Program-made: the position numbers and the translations under genes
Assembly: GCA_029239415.1 (NCBI GenBank)
Contig: JAQZAY010000020.1
Span: forward strand, 1-23,030
Length of the DNA: 23,030 nt
Direction of reading: 5' to 3'
Source: Pseudomonas sp.
Lineage (GTDB): Bacteria > Pseudomonadota > Gammaproteobacteria > Pseudomonadales > Pseudomonadaceae
Part shown: piece after piece, positions 1 to 8,432 of the stretch
Numbering within the stretch: the stretch's first letter is position 1
Layout of the letters: every line of letters begins with the position of its first letter
The notes under the pieces: model-generated
Told to the model about the DNA's origin: nothing
The model's input: the letters and a program-made list of their open reading frames with translations, nothing else
Database searches by the model: none

Positions 1-1
1 C

Positions 2-922
<921 letters not shown>

Positions 923-923
923 G

Positions 924-1619
924 TTGGCCGCCAAGAAGAAACCCGCTCCCAAGCGCGGCGCCAGCCGGCACCAGGCGCCAGCCAAAGCGCCTGTTCCTGG
1001 CTGGGTATGGCTGGCCGTCGGTCTCAGCGTAGGCGCCTTCATCGTCTTCCTGATGAAGCTCGAGCCCGGCGGCGCCGACATCCAGCGTGCCAAGCCCGAG
1101 CAGCAGAAAGCCGAGAAGATCGCCGAGGCCAACAAGACCGCGCCCAGCCCCCAGCAGCCGGTCAAGCCCAAGTACGACTTCTATACGCTGCTGCCCGAAT
1201 CCGAGGTCATCGTCCCGCCTGAAGCGGTGCCGGAAAAGACCCCGCCCGTGCCTGCGCAACCGGTCACCCCGGTGACGCCAGCCGAAGCCGCGAAGATCGA
1301 TACCGCGCGCGCCCAGGCAGCATTGCTGGGCGAGACCCCGCCGCCGGCGCCACCGGTGATCAAGCCGGCCGCGACCACGCAGTTCTTCCTGCAGGCCGGC
1401 TCGTTCCGCAAGCAGGCCGATGCCGACAAGGTCCGCGCGCAGATCATCCTGCTCGGCCAGGCGGTCAAGGTAGAGTCGGGAACGGTGAAGGACGAAACCT
1501 GGTACCGCGTGCTGGTCGGCCCGTTCAGCAACCGTGAACAGCTGACCGTGGCGCAGAAGCAACTGGCTGGCAGTGGCTTCAGCAACCTGTTGCTGCAGCA
1601 GCGGCAGATTCGACAGTAA
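924..1619 (+). CDS. SPOR-domain (cell-division/peptidoglycan-binding) membrane protein
   Basis: This 231-residue protein has a short basic N-terminus, one transmembrane helix (about residues 27-44), a Pro/Ala/Lys-rich periplasmic linker, and a C-terminal SPOR domain (about 150-229, with FFLQAGSF and WYRVLVGPF). SPOR domains bind glycan strands stripped of stem peptides at the septum, so a division or septal peptidoglycan role is likely (family knowledge, FtsN-like layout). I chose the TTG at 924: it is one base after the argS stop, GGAG lies at 910-913, and no ATG in frame precedes the transmembrane helix. In many Pseudomonas the argS-SPOR pair is followed by hslVU. Here a convergent unrelated gene follows instead. 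Confidence 0.88.
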   Translation: MAAKKKPAPKRGASRHQAPAKAPVPGWVWLAVGLSVGAFIVFLMKLEPGGADIQRAKPEQQKAEKIAEANKTAPSPQQPVKPKYDFYTLLPESEVIVPPEAVPEKTPPVPAQPVTPVTPAEAAKIDTARAQAALLGETPPPAPPVIKPAATTQFFLQAGSFRKQADADKVRAQIILLGQAVKVESGTVKDETWYRVLVGPFSNREQLTVAQKQLAGSGFSNLLLQQRQIRQ

Positions 1620-1629
1620 GCCTCGAAAA

Positions 1630-1663
1630 GAGGGCCCTGTCACCGGGAGGTGGCGGGGCCTTC
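1630..1663. terminator. Hairpin terminator between argS-SPOR and the convergent TM2 gene
   Basis: A 12-bp stem (1633-1644 with 1649-1660, two G-U pairs) closes on a GGGA tetraloop and can be extended by three more pairs to 1630/1663. Only a short T-poor run follows on the plus strand (TTCCTGCATT). It lies between two convergent stop codons, so it probably serves the argS operon and perhaps both strands. Confidence 0.7.
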
Positions 1664-1669
1664 CTGCAT

Positions 1670-2089
1670 TCAGCGACGCTCGTAGTTGCGCTCGGAGATC
1701 TGCGTGTTGAGGGTCAGGAAGTCATACAGCACCCCGACCAGGAACAGGCCACCTGTGCACAGGTAGATCACGGCGGAAATCCACTTGGCCTGATAGAAGC
1801 GATGCAGGCCGAAAATGCCGGTGAAGGTCAGCAGCAACCATGCGACGTTGTAGTCCAGCCGCCCTGGCTGGAACCGTCTGTCGGCTTCGCGGTCCATGGC
1901 CGGGATCAGGAAGAGGTCGATCAGCCAGCCGATCCCGAACACGCCGAAGGTAAAGAACCAGATGGTCCCGGTGACAGGCTTGCCGTAGTAGAAACGGTGC
2001 GCGCCGGTGAAGCCGAAAATCCACAGCAGGTAGCCGATGACCTTGCTGTGGGTGTCGCTTTGCGGTGCTGCAGGTTGGTACGTATTCAT
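1670..2089 (-). CDS. Membrane protein with two TM2 domains
   Basis: The 139-residue product carries two tandem TM2-type repeats, about residues 15-62 and 80-127. Each has a helix, a GxHRFY-type motif (GAHRFYYGK and GLHRFYQAK), and a second helix ending in a charged Asp-containing motif (LIDLFLIP and LYDFLTL). TM2 domains are small membrane modules of unknown function. The start at 2089 is preferred over upstream in-frame codons because GAGGGG sits seven bases before the ATG. It is transcribed away from the NlpC/P60 gene and towards argS-SPOR, sharing a terminator with the latter. A cellular role cannot be assigned from sequence. Confidence 0.85.
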   Translation of the reverse strand: MNTYQPAAPQSDTHSKVIGYLLWIFGFTGAHRFYYGKPVTGTIWFFTFGVFGIGWLIDLFLIPAMDREADRRFQPGRLDYNVAWLLLTFTGIFGLHRFYQAKWISAVIYLCTGGLFLVGVLYDFLTLNTQISERNYERR

Positions 2090-2189
2090 CAATGCCCCTC
2101 GCGGGTTAGCTCGAAATTTTCTAACGAAAAATGTGACTTGCGACACTGGTGTCGACAGATGGTTTCCATCCAATCGACCAGCGGATCAT

Positions 2190-2203
2190 TTTTTGATCAA
2201 AAA
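2190..2203. promoter_or_regulatory. 14-bp AT-rich palindrome TTTTTGATCAAAAA
   Basis: A perfect palindrome in the 167-bp gap between the divergent TM2 and NlpC/P60 genes, just upstream of the likely NlpC/P60 minus-10. It may be an operator. No regulator gene lies beside it. Confidence 0.4.
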
Positions 2204-2205
2204 GC

Positions 2206-2214
2206 TGTTATAAA
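2206..2214 (+). promoter_or_regulatory. Extended minus-10 (TGTTATAAA) for the NlpC/P60 gene
   Basis: TG-T-TATAAA fits an extended sigma-70 minus-10, 42 bases before the ATG at 2257. The minus-35 position overlaps the T-run of the palindrome at 2190-2203 and has no good TTGACA match, as is common for extended minus-10 promoters. Confidence 0.4.
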
Positions 2215-2256
2215 GTTGCGCGCCAACGCCCAACACAACAAACAAGAGCTTCGCCT

Positions 2257-2886
2257 ATGCCACCTTTGTTCAAGACATGGCTGACCCTCTGCCTATTATT
2301 GCCCCTGGCCGCCCACGCCACCAACCGTGAGCAACGTCTTCCCAACGGCTTCACCGGCTATGGCGTCAGCGCCACGGTGAAGCGCGCACCTGTGCAACAG
2401 GTCAGCCAACGCGCACGTCCGGCCAATGCGGCCAAGGCAAGCAACCTGCCGGTTGCCTCGGCATCGAGCAAGCAGAGCAACGCTGTGCTCAGCCGCGCCG
2501 TCAACATGCTCGGCACGCCCTATCGCTGGGGTGGCAGCACGCCGGCCAAGGGCTTCGACTGCAGTGGCCTGGTCAAGTATGCCTTCAACGACGTGCAGAA
2601 CGTCGACTTGCCACGTACTTCCAATGCCATGGCCAAGGGCCACGGCGTCAAGGTAGCACGCAAGGACCTCAAGCCCGGCGACCTGATCTTCTTCAACATC
2701 AAGAGCCGCCGGGTCAACCACGTGGCCATCTACCTGGGCAACGACCGCTTCATCCATGCCCCGCGCCGCGGCAAGCGCGTCAGCATCGATACCCTGAACA
2801 AGCCGTACTGGAACAAGCACTACGTGGTCGCCAAGCGCGTGCTGCCCAAAGAGCAGCCTGGCGGCCTGCGCCTGGCCAATCGCTAA
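2257..2886 (+). CDS. Secreted NlpC/P60 family cysteine peptidase (peptidoglycan endopeptidase)
   Basis: The protein has 209 residues. A Sec signal peptide covers about 1-21 (hydrophobic run then AHA). A low-complexity basic/Ala linker follows, then an NlpC/P60 domain from about residue 75. The catalytic set is visible: Cys102 in FDCSGLVKYAF, His155 in NHVAIYLG and His167 in FIHAPRRGKRV. Such enzymes cleave the D-Glu-gamma-diaminopimelate bond of cell-wall stem peptides in the periplasm, as in the Spr/MepS and NlpC families. No lipobox cysteine is present after the signal, so it is probably soluble, unlike classical NlpC lipoproteins. A weak AAGAG lies eight bases before the ATG. Its stop codon overlaps the stop of the opposing pilT. 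Confidence 0.92.
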   Translation: MPPLFKTWLTLCLLLPLAAHATNREQRLPNGFTGYGVSATVKRAPVQQVSQRARPANAAKASNLPVASASSKQSNAVLSRAVNMLGTPYRWGGSTPAKGFDCSGLVKYAFNDVQNVDLPRTSNAMAKGHGVKVARKDLKPGDLIFFNIKSRRVNHVAIYLGNDRFIHAPRRGKRVSIDTLNKPYWNKHYVVAKRVLPKEQPGGLRLANR

Positions 2887-3905
2887 CCAGCACCGACGAC
2901 CTGCGCCTGCTCAGGGCTGACCAGGCCCTGGGTCAGCAGGCCTTGCAAGGCAGAGTCCAGGGTCTGCATCCCCGCGCCCGCCCCGCTCTGCATCGCCGAA
3001 TGCAGCTGCGCCAAGCGCCCTTCGCGAATCAGGTTGCGCACCGCGGGCGTGGCCACGAGCACTTCCCTTGCCGCTACCCGGCCGCCACCGACACGCTTGA
3101 CCAGCTGCTGCGAAACCACCACGCGCAGCGAGTCGGCCAGCATCTTGCGCACCAGGGCTTTCTCCTCGGCGGCAAACACTTCGACCAGGCGATCGATGCT
3201 GCCCGCGGCCGAACGTGCATGCACGGTCGCCAGCACCAGGTGGCCGGTTTCCGCGGCCCGCAACGCCAGGCGGATAGTCTCGAGGTCGCGCAGCTCGCCG
3301 ATCAGGATCACGTCGGGATCCTGGCGCAAGGCACTGCGCAGGCCTTGGGCGAAGTTACGGGTGTGGCGTCCGATCTCACGCTGGTTGACCAGGCTGCGTT
3401 GCCCGCTGTGGATGATTTCGATGGGGTCTTCAAGCGTGATGATATGCAGGGGGCGCTCACGGTTCAGCCGGTCGACCAGGGCCGCCAGGCTGGTGCTCTT
3501 GCCGCTGCCAGTGGGACCGCCGACCAGCACCAGGCCGCTGCTGAACCGAGCAATGAGTCGAAACACTTCTTCCAGGCCCAGCTCATCCAGCGTCGGCGCC
3601 TGCGCAGCTATCACTCGCAAGCAGGCCGCCGGCCCCCTGAGCTGCTCGGACAGGTTCAGGCGAAAGCGCCCAAGTCCAGGTAGCTCCAGGGCGACATCGA
3701 GCTCCCGGGCCTTGCCTGCACAGGGCTGCGAGGCCCGTTCGAGCAATTGCACCAGCCCCTCGCGCAGCACCGCCGGTTCCAGTGGCGGCAGGTCAAGGCG
3801 CCGCAGCTCGCCGTCCAGTCGCAGCATGGGCGATTCGCCCGCGGCCAGGTGCAGGTCCGAAGCCCCCGCCTTGACCGCCCGGGCCAAGAGTTCAGTCACG
3901 TCCAT
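2883..3905 (-). CDS. pilT: PilT-type twitching/retraction ATPase
   Basis: The product has 340 residues and is a hexameric AAA-type secretion ATPase that powers type IV pilus retraction at the inner membrane. Visible are the N-terminal ASDLHL element (15-20), Walker A GPTGSGKS (130-137), the Asp box TLEDPIEI (157-164), a Walker B-type segment DPDVILIGELRD with catalytic Glu204, the His box (His222, His229) and the C-terminal AVRNLIRE motif (288-295). It departs from the very conserved PilT consensus in several places (STSLAAL, TVHARSA, a short C-terminus). The ATG at 3905 has GGGGAG four bases upstream, better than a TTG further out. No pilU follows: the gene runs into the NlpC/P60 stop. Confidence 0.9.
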   Translation of the reverse strand: MDVTELLARAVKAGASDLHLAAGESPMLRLDGELRRLDLPPLEPAVLREGLVQLLERASQPCAGKARELDVALELPGLGRFRLNLSEQLRGPAACLRVIAAQAPTLDELGLEEVFRLIARFSSGLVLVGGPTGSGKSTSLAALVDRLNRERPLHIITLEDPIEIIHSGQRSLVNQREIGRHTRNFAQGLRSALRQDPDVILIGELRDLETIRLALRAAETGHLVLATVHARSAAGSIDRLVEVFAAEEKALVRKMLADSLRVVVSQQLVKRVGGGRVAAREVLVATPAVRNLIREGRLAQLHSAMQSGAGAGMQTLDSALQGLLTQGLVSPEQAQVVGAG

Positions 3906-3932
3906 GAGACTCCCCAAAGGCTGCCAAGCAGG

Positions 3933-3938
3933 TAGAAT
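3933..3938 (+). promoter_or_regulatory. Possible minus-10 (TAGAAT) for yggS operon
   Basis: TAGAAT lies 33 bases before the yggS ATG in the 66-bp divergent gap with pilT. No convincing minus-35 is seen, so this is only a candidate. Confidence 0.25.
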
Positions 3939-3971
3939 GCCGCAGACTCCAGAAGCCCTCGGCGCCGATCA

Positions 3972-4658
3972 ATGTCCACCATAGCAGACAATATCCTAGC
4001 CCTTGCCGCCCGCATCGACACCGCAGCAAAGGCTGCCGGGCGCGACCCGTCCACGGTACGGCTGCTGGCCGTGAGCAAGACCAAGCCGGCAGACGCGGTC
4101 CGTGAAGCCTACGCCGCCGGCGTGCGCGACGTGGGCGAGAACTACCTGCAGGAGGCCCTGGCCAAGCAGCAGGAGTTGTCCGGCCTGCCCTTGACGTGGC
4201 ACTTCATCGGCCCCATTCAGTCGAACAAGACGCGAGCGATCGCCGAACATTTCGACTGGGTACATTCCGTGGACCGCCTGAAGATCGCCCAACGTCTTAG
4301 CGAACAGCGCCCTGCCGGCCTTGCGCCGCTCAACGTCTGCCTGCAGGTCAATGTCAGCGGCGAAGCGAGCAAGTCGGGCTGCGAGCCCGCCGACCTGGCC
4401 GCTCTTGCCCATGCCGTCTCCGCCCTCCCTGGCTTGCGCCTGCGAGGCTTGATGGCCATTCCGCAGCCCACCGATGACCGCGCCTTCCAGGAAGCCGCGT
4501 TTGCCAGGCTGCGCGAACTGCAGGAGCGTCTCGGCCTGGACCTCGATACCTTGTCCATGGGCATGAGCCACGACCTGGAGGCCGCCATTGCCCAGGGCGC
4601 GACCTGGGTCCGCATCGGCACCGCCCTGTTCGGTGCGCGTGACTACGGCCCTGCCTGA
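3972..4658 (+). CDS. yggS: Pyridoxal phosphate homeostasis protein (YggS/PLPBP family)
   Basis: The 228-residue protein matches the PLP-binding, alanine racemase-like single-barrel family, which buffers pyridoxal phosphate in the cytoplasm and affects amino- and keto-acid pools. The PLP lysine is Lys36 in LLAVSKTKP, the same position as in E. coli. Other hallmarks are VGENYLQEA, WHFIGPIQSNK, the VHSVDR segment and the phosphate-binding end GMSHDLEAAIAQGATWVRIG. It is the first gene of the plus-strand run and is followed after 37 bases by proC, a conserved pairing across bacteria. Length is normal for the family. Confidence 0.97.
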   Translation: MSTIADNILALAARIDTAAKAAGRDPSTVRLLAVSKTKPADAVREAYAAGVRDVGENYLQEALAKQQELSGLPLTWHFIGPIQSNKTRAIAEHFDWVHSVDRLKIAQRLSEQRPAGLAPLNVCLQVNVSGEASKSGCEPADLAALAHAVSALPGLRLRGLMAIPQPTDDRAFQEAAFARLRELQERLGLDLDTLSMGMSHDLEAAIAQGATWVRIGTALFGARDYGPA

Positions 4659-4695
4659 ACCATGCTTTACTCACTCTTTCCCTCAAGGACCTGAC

Positions 4696-5514
4696 ATGAG
4701 CAAGACGCGTATTGCCTTTATCGGCGCCGGCAACATGGCCGCCAGCCTGATCGGCGGGCTGCGGGCCCAGGGCCTGGATGCCTCGCAGATCCGCGCCAGC
4801 GATCCCGGAGCCGAGACCCGTGCCAGGCTGCAGGCCGAACACGGTATCGATGTGTTCGAAGACAACGCCCAGGCCGTCGCCGGTGCCGACCTGGTCGTGC
4901 TGGCAGTCAAGCCGCAGGTCATGAAGGCCGTGTGCCTGGCCCTGCGGCCGCACCTGGCGCCCGACCAGCTGGTCGTCTCGATCGCCGCCGGCATCACCTG
5001 CGCCAGCATGAATGCCTGGCTCGGCGCCCAGCCGATCGTGCGCTGCATGCCCAACACCCCGTCCCTGCTGCGCAAGGGGGTCAGCGGTCTGTACGCCACC
5101 GCCGGGGTATCGGCCGCCCAGCGCGAGCAGGCCGAACAACTGCTCACCGCGGTGGGCCTGGCCTTGTGGCTCGAGCAGGAACAGCAACTGGATGCGGTGA
5201 CTGCCGTGTCCGGCAGCGGTCCTGCGTACTTCTTCCTGCTGATCGAGGCGATGACCGCCGCTGGCGAAAAACTTGGCCTGCCGCGCGATACCGCCGCGCA
5301 ACTGACTCTGCAGACTGCGCTGGGCGCTGCCAACATGGCCGTGGCCAGTGACGTCGATGCCGCCGAGCTGCGCCGCCGCGTGACCTCGCCGGCCGGCACC
5401 ACGGAGGCAGCGATCAAGTCTTTCCAGGCCAACGGATTCGAACACCTGGTCGAGCAGGCACTGGAAGCCGCCGCGCGGCGCTCCGCCGAACTGGCCGAAC
5501 AACTGGGCAAATAA
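4696..5514 (+). CDS. proC: Pyrroline-5-carboxylate reductase
   Basis: This enzyme of 272 residues reduces 1-pyrroline-5-carboxylate to L-proline with NAD(P)H, the last step of proline synthesis. The N-terminal Rossmann fold shows IAFIGAGNMA (residues 6-15). The C-terminal helical dimerisation and substrate domain shows AVSGSGPAYFF, the TSPAGTT substrate loop and a KSFQANGF ending, as expected for ProC. The ATG at 4696 is supported by AAGGAC six bases upstream; an upstream in-frame start would overlap yggS and add a non-homologous leader. It is flanked by yggS and yggT, the usual neighbours. Confidence 0.98.
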   Translation: MSKTRIAFIGAGNMAASLIGGLRAQGLDASQIRASDPGAETRARLQAEHGIDVFEDNAQAVAGADLVVLAVKPQVMKAVCLALRPHLAPDQLVVSIAAGITCASMNAWLGAQPIVRCMPNTPSLLRKGVSGLYATAGVSAAQREQAEQLLTAVGLALWLEQEQQLDAVTAVSGSGPAYFFLLIEAMTAAGEKLGLPRDTAAQLTLQTALGAANMAVASDVDAAELRRRVTSPAGTTEAAIKSFQANGFEHLVEQALEAAARRSAELAEQLGK

Positions 5515-5524
5515 GGAGCTCTAG

Positions 5525-6115
5525 ATGAATGCACTGTCTGGCGCCATGATTTTCGTGGTGCAAACCCTGGTCAGCCTGTATCTGGTCATTGTCCTGCTGC
5601 GCTTCGTGCTGCAATTGGTCAAGGCTGACTTCTACAACCCGCTGAGCCAGTTCGCCGTCCGCGCGACCCAGCCGCTGCTCAAGCCGATCCGCCGCATCGT
5701 GCCGAGCATCGCCGGCCTCGATACCTCATCCCTGCTGCTGGCGATCATCATCCAGGCGCTGCTGATGGCGTTCGTGCTGATGGTCACCTATGGCACCTTC
5801 GGCAACGTGCTGCCTCTGCTGATGTGGGCCATCATCGGCATTACCTCGTTGTTCCTGAAGATCTTCTGGGTAGCGATGATCGTCATGGTGATCGTCTCGT
5901 GGATCGCGCCCAACAGCCACAATCCGGCTGCCGAGCTCGCCTACCAGATCAGCGAGCCGGTGCTCGCGCCCTTCCGCAAGCTGGTCCCCAACCTGGGCGG
6001 CATGGACATCTCGCCGATCTTCGCTTTCCTGGCGATCCAAGTGATCCAGTCGTTCGTCATGCCCCCGCTGGCAGCCTATGCCGGCATGCCGCAAGAGCTG
6101 TGGCGCATGATCTGA
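5525..6115 (+). CDS. yggT: YggT family integral membrane protein
   Basis: The 196-residue, highly hydrophobic protein has two copies of the YGGT repeat (about residues 5-90 and 100-190). The repeated elements include FYNPLSQFAVRATQPLLKPIRRIVP in the first half, matched by HNPAAELAYQISEPVLAPFRKLVP in the second, each followed by hydrophobic segments. The family is widespread beside proC and yggS and is linked to osmotic or ion tolerance in some bacteria; its biochemical role is not settled. AGGAG lies six bases before the ATG and only ten bases separate it from proC, so translation is probably coupled to the same message. Confidence 0.93.
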   Translation: MNALSGAMIFVVQTLVSLYLVIVLLRFVLQLVKADFYNPLSQFAVRATQPLLKPIRRIVPSIAGLDTSSLLLAIIIQALLMAFVLMVTYGTFGNVLPLLMWAIIGITSLFLKIFWVAMIVMVIVSWIAPNSHNPAAELAYQISEPVLAPFRKLVPNLGGMDISPIFAFLAIQVIQSFVMPPLAAYAGMPQELWRMI

Positions 6116-6130
6116 TCCGGCCTGCGACAC

Positions 6131-6156
6131 CGGCGGCAAGCTGTTGCTTGCCGCTG
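6131..6156 (+). terminator. Hairpin between yggT and metX (terminator or attenuator)
   Basis: A nine-bp perfect stem (6133-6141 with 6146-6154) with TGTT loop, extendable by a G-T and a C-G pair to 6131/6156. No strong T-run follows directly (a CTTT appears about 15 bases on). It could partly terminate the yggS-yggT message before metX or act as a processing site. Confidence 0.5.
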
Positions 6157-6205
6157 GGTGTAGCGGTCTTTAGACTTACGCCTCATTCACGCGTGAGCAG
6201 GGTCG

Positions 6206-7345
6206 ATGTCCACTGTCTTTCCCGAAGATTCTGTCGGTCTGGTAACACCGCAACTGGCGCAATTCGATGAGCCCCTGGCCCTGGCCTGCGGGCGTTCGCT
6301 CAGTGCCTACGAGCTGATCTACGAAACCTACGGCACCCTCAACAGTACGGCCAGCAACGCCGTGCTGGTCTGCCATGCGCTGTCCGGACACCACCACGCC
6401 GCAGGCTACCACAGCGCCACCGACCGCAAGCCGGGCTGGTGGGACAGCTGCATCGGCCCGGGCAAGCCGATCGACACCAACCGCTTCTTCGTGGTCAGCC
6501 TGAACAACCTCGGCGGCTGCAACGGCAGCACCGGCCCGAGCAGCCCCAATCCCACCACCGGCAAGCCCTATGGCGCCGACTTCCCGGTACTGACCGTCGT
6601 CGATTGGGTGCACAGCCAGGCGCGCCTCGCCGATCGACTGGGTATCGCGCAATGGGCCGCCGTCGTGGGTGGCAGCCTGGGCGGCATGCAGGCCCTGCAA
6701 TGGACCATCACCTACCCCGACCGGGTGCGTCACTGCGTCGATATCGCCTCGGCACCCAAGCTGTCGGCACAGAACATCGCCTTCAACGAGGTAGCCCGCC
6801 AGGCTATCCTCACCGACCCCGAGTTTCACGGTGGCTCGTTCCAGGACCAGGGCGTGATCCCCAAGCGCGGCCTGATGCTGGCGCGCATGGTCGGCCACAT
6901 CACCTACCTGTCCGATGACTCGATGGGCGAGAAATTCGGCCGCGAGCTCAAGAGCGACAAGCTCAACTACGACTTCCACAGCGTCGAGTTCCAGGTCGAA
7001 AGCTACCTGCGCTACCAGGGCGAGGAATTTTCCGGGCGTTTCGACGCCAATACCTACCTGCTCATGACCAAGGCCCTGGACTACTTCGACCCGGCCGCCA
7101 GTCACGATGGCGACCTGGCCGCGACCCTGGCTGGCGTGACGGCCCACTACTGCATCATGTCGTTCACCACCGACTGGCGCTTCTCGCCTGCCCGCTCGCG
7201 GGAGATGGTCGACGCCCTGATGGCCGCGCGCAAGAACGTCTGCTACCTGGAGATCGATTCTCCTTATGGCCACGATGCCTTCCTGATCCCGACACAACGC
7301 TACATGCAGGGTTTCTCGAACTACATGAACCGCATTGCACTTTGA
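6206..7345 (+). CDS. metX: Homoserine O-acyltransferase MetX (probably O-succinyltransferase)
   Basis: The product has 379 residues and an alpha/beta-hydrolase fold; it acylates homoserine, the first committed step of methionine synthesis. The nucleophile is Ser157 in GGSLGGMQ, the acid Asp323 in TTDWRFSP and the base His356 in [23 protein letters not shown] is the standard family segment. Many databases label such proteins O-acetyltransferases, but Pseudomonas MetX enzymes have been assigned succinyl-CoA specificity, so the acyl donor here is inferred from lineage. The start has GCAGGG seven bases upstream. It is followed by metW after seven bases, the usual pair. No SAM riboswitch is recognisable in the 90-base leader. 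Confidence 0.96.
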   Translation: MSTVFPEDSVGLVTPQLAQFDEPLALACGRSLSAYELIYETYGTLNSTASNAVLVCHALSGHHHAAGYHSATDRKPGWWDSCIGPGKPIDTNRFFVVSLNNLGGCNGSTGPSSPNPTTGKPYGADFPVLTVVDWVHSQARLADRLGIAQWAAVVGGSLGGMQALQWTITYPDRVRHCVDIASAPKLSAQNIAFNEVARQAILTDPEFHGGSFQDQGVIPKRGLMLARMVGHITYLSDDSMGEKFGRELKSDKLNYDFHSVEFQVESYLRYQGEEFSGRFDANTYLLMTKALDYFDPAASHDGDLAATLAGVTAHYCIMSFTTDWRFSPARSREMVDALMAARKNVCYLEIDSPYGHDAFLIPTQRYMQGFSNYMNRIAL

Positions 7346-7352
7346 GGACAGC

Positions 7353-7973
7353 ATGAGAGCCGATCTGGAAATCATCCAACAATGGATCCCTGCCGGCAGC
7401 CGCGTACTCGACCTGGGTTGCGGCAATGGCGAGCTGCTGGCCTCCTTGCGCGACCGCAAGCAGGTCACCGGCTATGGCCTGGAGATCGATGCCGAGAACA
7501 TCGCCGCCTGCGTGGCCAAGGGCGTCAACGTGATCGAGCAGGACCTCGACAAAGGCCTCGGCAATTTCGCCAGCAACAGCTTCGACGTGGTGGTCATGAC
7601 CCAGGCCCTGCAGGCCGTGGAGTATCCCGACCGCATCCTCGACGAGATGCTGCGCGTGGGCCGCCAGTGCATCATCACCTTCCCCAACTTCGGCCACTGG
7701 CGCTGCCGCTGGTACCTGGCGACCAAGGGCCGCATGCCTGTCTCGGACTTCATGCCCTACACCTGGTACAACACGCCGAACATCCACTTCTGCACCTTCG
7801 AGGACTTCGAGGCATTGTGCAGCGAGCGCCATGCCCGGGTCATGGACCGCCTGGCCGTCGACCGCTTGCACCGCAACGGGTGGGCCGGCCGGCTTTGGCC
7901 TAATCTTCTAGGAGAAATCGGCATCTATCGCGTCAGCAGTCCTGGCCTGCAGGAGCATCAGGTCGCGGTCTGA
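7353..7973 (+). CDS. metW: Methionine biosynthesis protein MetW (SAM-dependent methyltransferase fold)
   Basis: The 206-residue protein has a Rossmann methyltransferase fold with motif [10 protein letters not shown] (residues 18-26), an acidic second motif (GLEID) and the VVVMTQALQ strand. MetW always accompanies metX in Pseudomonas and related proteobacteria and helps homoserine acylation and methionine production; its substrate is not firmly known. The ATG at 7353 carries GAGGA that overlaps the metX stop, supporting it over an upstream TTG inside metX. Translational coupling to metX is likely. Length agrees with the family. Confidence 0.95.
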   Translation: MRADLEIIQQWIPAGSRVLDLGCGNGELLASLRDRKQVTGYGLEIDAENIAACVAKGVNVIEQDLDKGLGNFASNSFDVVVMTQALQAVEYPDRILDEMLRVGRQCIITFPNFGHWRCRWYLATKGRMPVSDFMPYTWYNTPNIHFCTFEDFEALCSERHARVMDRLAVDRLHRNGWAGRLWPNLLGEIGIYRVSSPGLQEHQVAV

Positions 7974-7997
7974 CGCGCCTGACTGAGGAACCGGCCC

Positions 7998-8432
7998 ATG
8001 CGTCGCCTAGCCCTGTTACTGTTCAGCCTGTGCCTGTCCATGCCCACGCTGGCAGCCGAGGCCGCCCGGCCCGACCGCCAGGAAGTCTTCGGCGACGTCA
8101 CGGTCCACTACAGCGCCTTCACCTCCAGCATGCTGCAACCGGAGGTGGCCAGCGCAACCGGGCTGCTGCGCAGCAAGAACCAGGGCGTGCTCAACATCGC
8201 CGTGGTCAAGGATGGCAAGCCGGGCATGGCGGTGGTCAGCGGCACGGTGAAGGACCTTACCGGGCGCAGCAGCCCGCTGTCGTTCCGGCAGATTACCGAC
8301 CACGGTGCGGTGTACTACATCGCCCAGTTCAAGATCGAGCAGCCGCAAGTCCTGATCTTCGACCTGAATGTCGAAACCGGCGGCCTCGCCCATCAATTCA
8401 GCTTCAACCAGGAAGTCTTCCCAGGCCAATGA
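7998..8432 (+). CDS. DUF4426 family secreted protein
   Basis: The 144-residue protein has a clear Sec signal peptide (residues 1 to about 20, [19 protein letters not shown]) and a beta-rich mature domain beginning [15 protein letters not shown]. This matches the small periplasmic DUF4426 family found next to metW and rdgB in gammaproteobacteria. No catalytic motif is seen and no function is known. GAGGAA lies eight bases before the ATG. Its TGA overlaps the ATG of rdgB (ATGA), so it is translated within the same operon. Confidence 0.85.
   Translation: MRRLALLLFSLCLSMPTLAAEAARPDRQEVFGDVTVHYSAFTSSMLQPEVASATGLLRSKNQGVLNIAVVKDGKPGMAVVSGTVKDLTGRSSPLSFRQITDHGAVYYIAQFKIEQPQVLIFDLNVETGGLAHQFSFNQEVFPGQ

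Noticed and set aside
6116..6205. SAM riboswitch upstream of metX
   Set aside because: The gap is only 90 bases, and I see no multi-stem aptamer or conserved core; just one simple hairpin.
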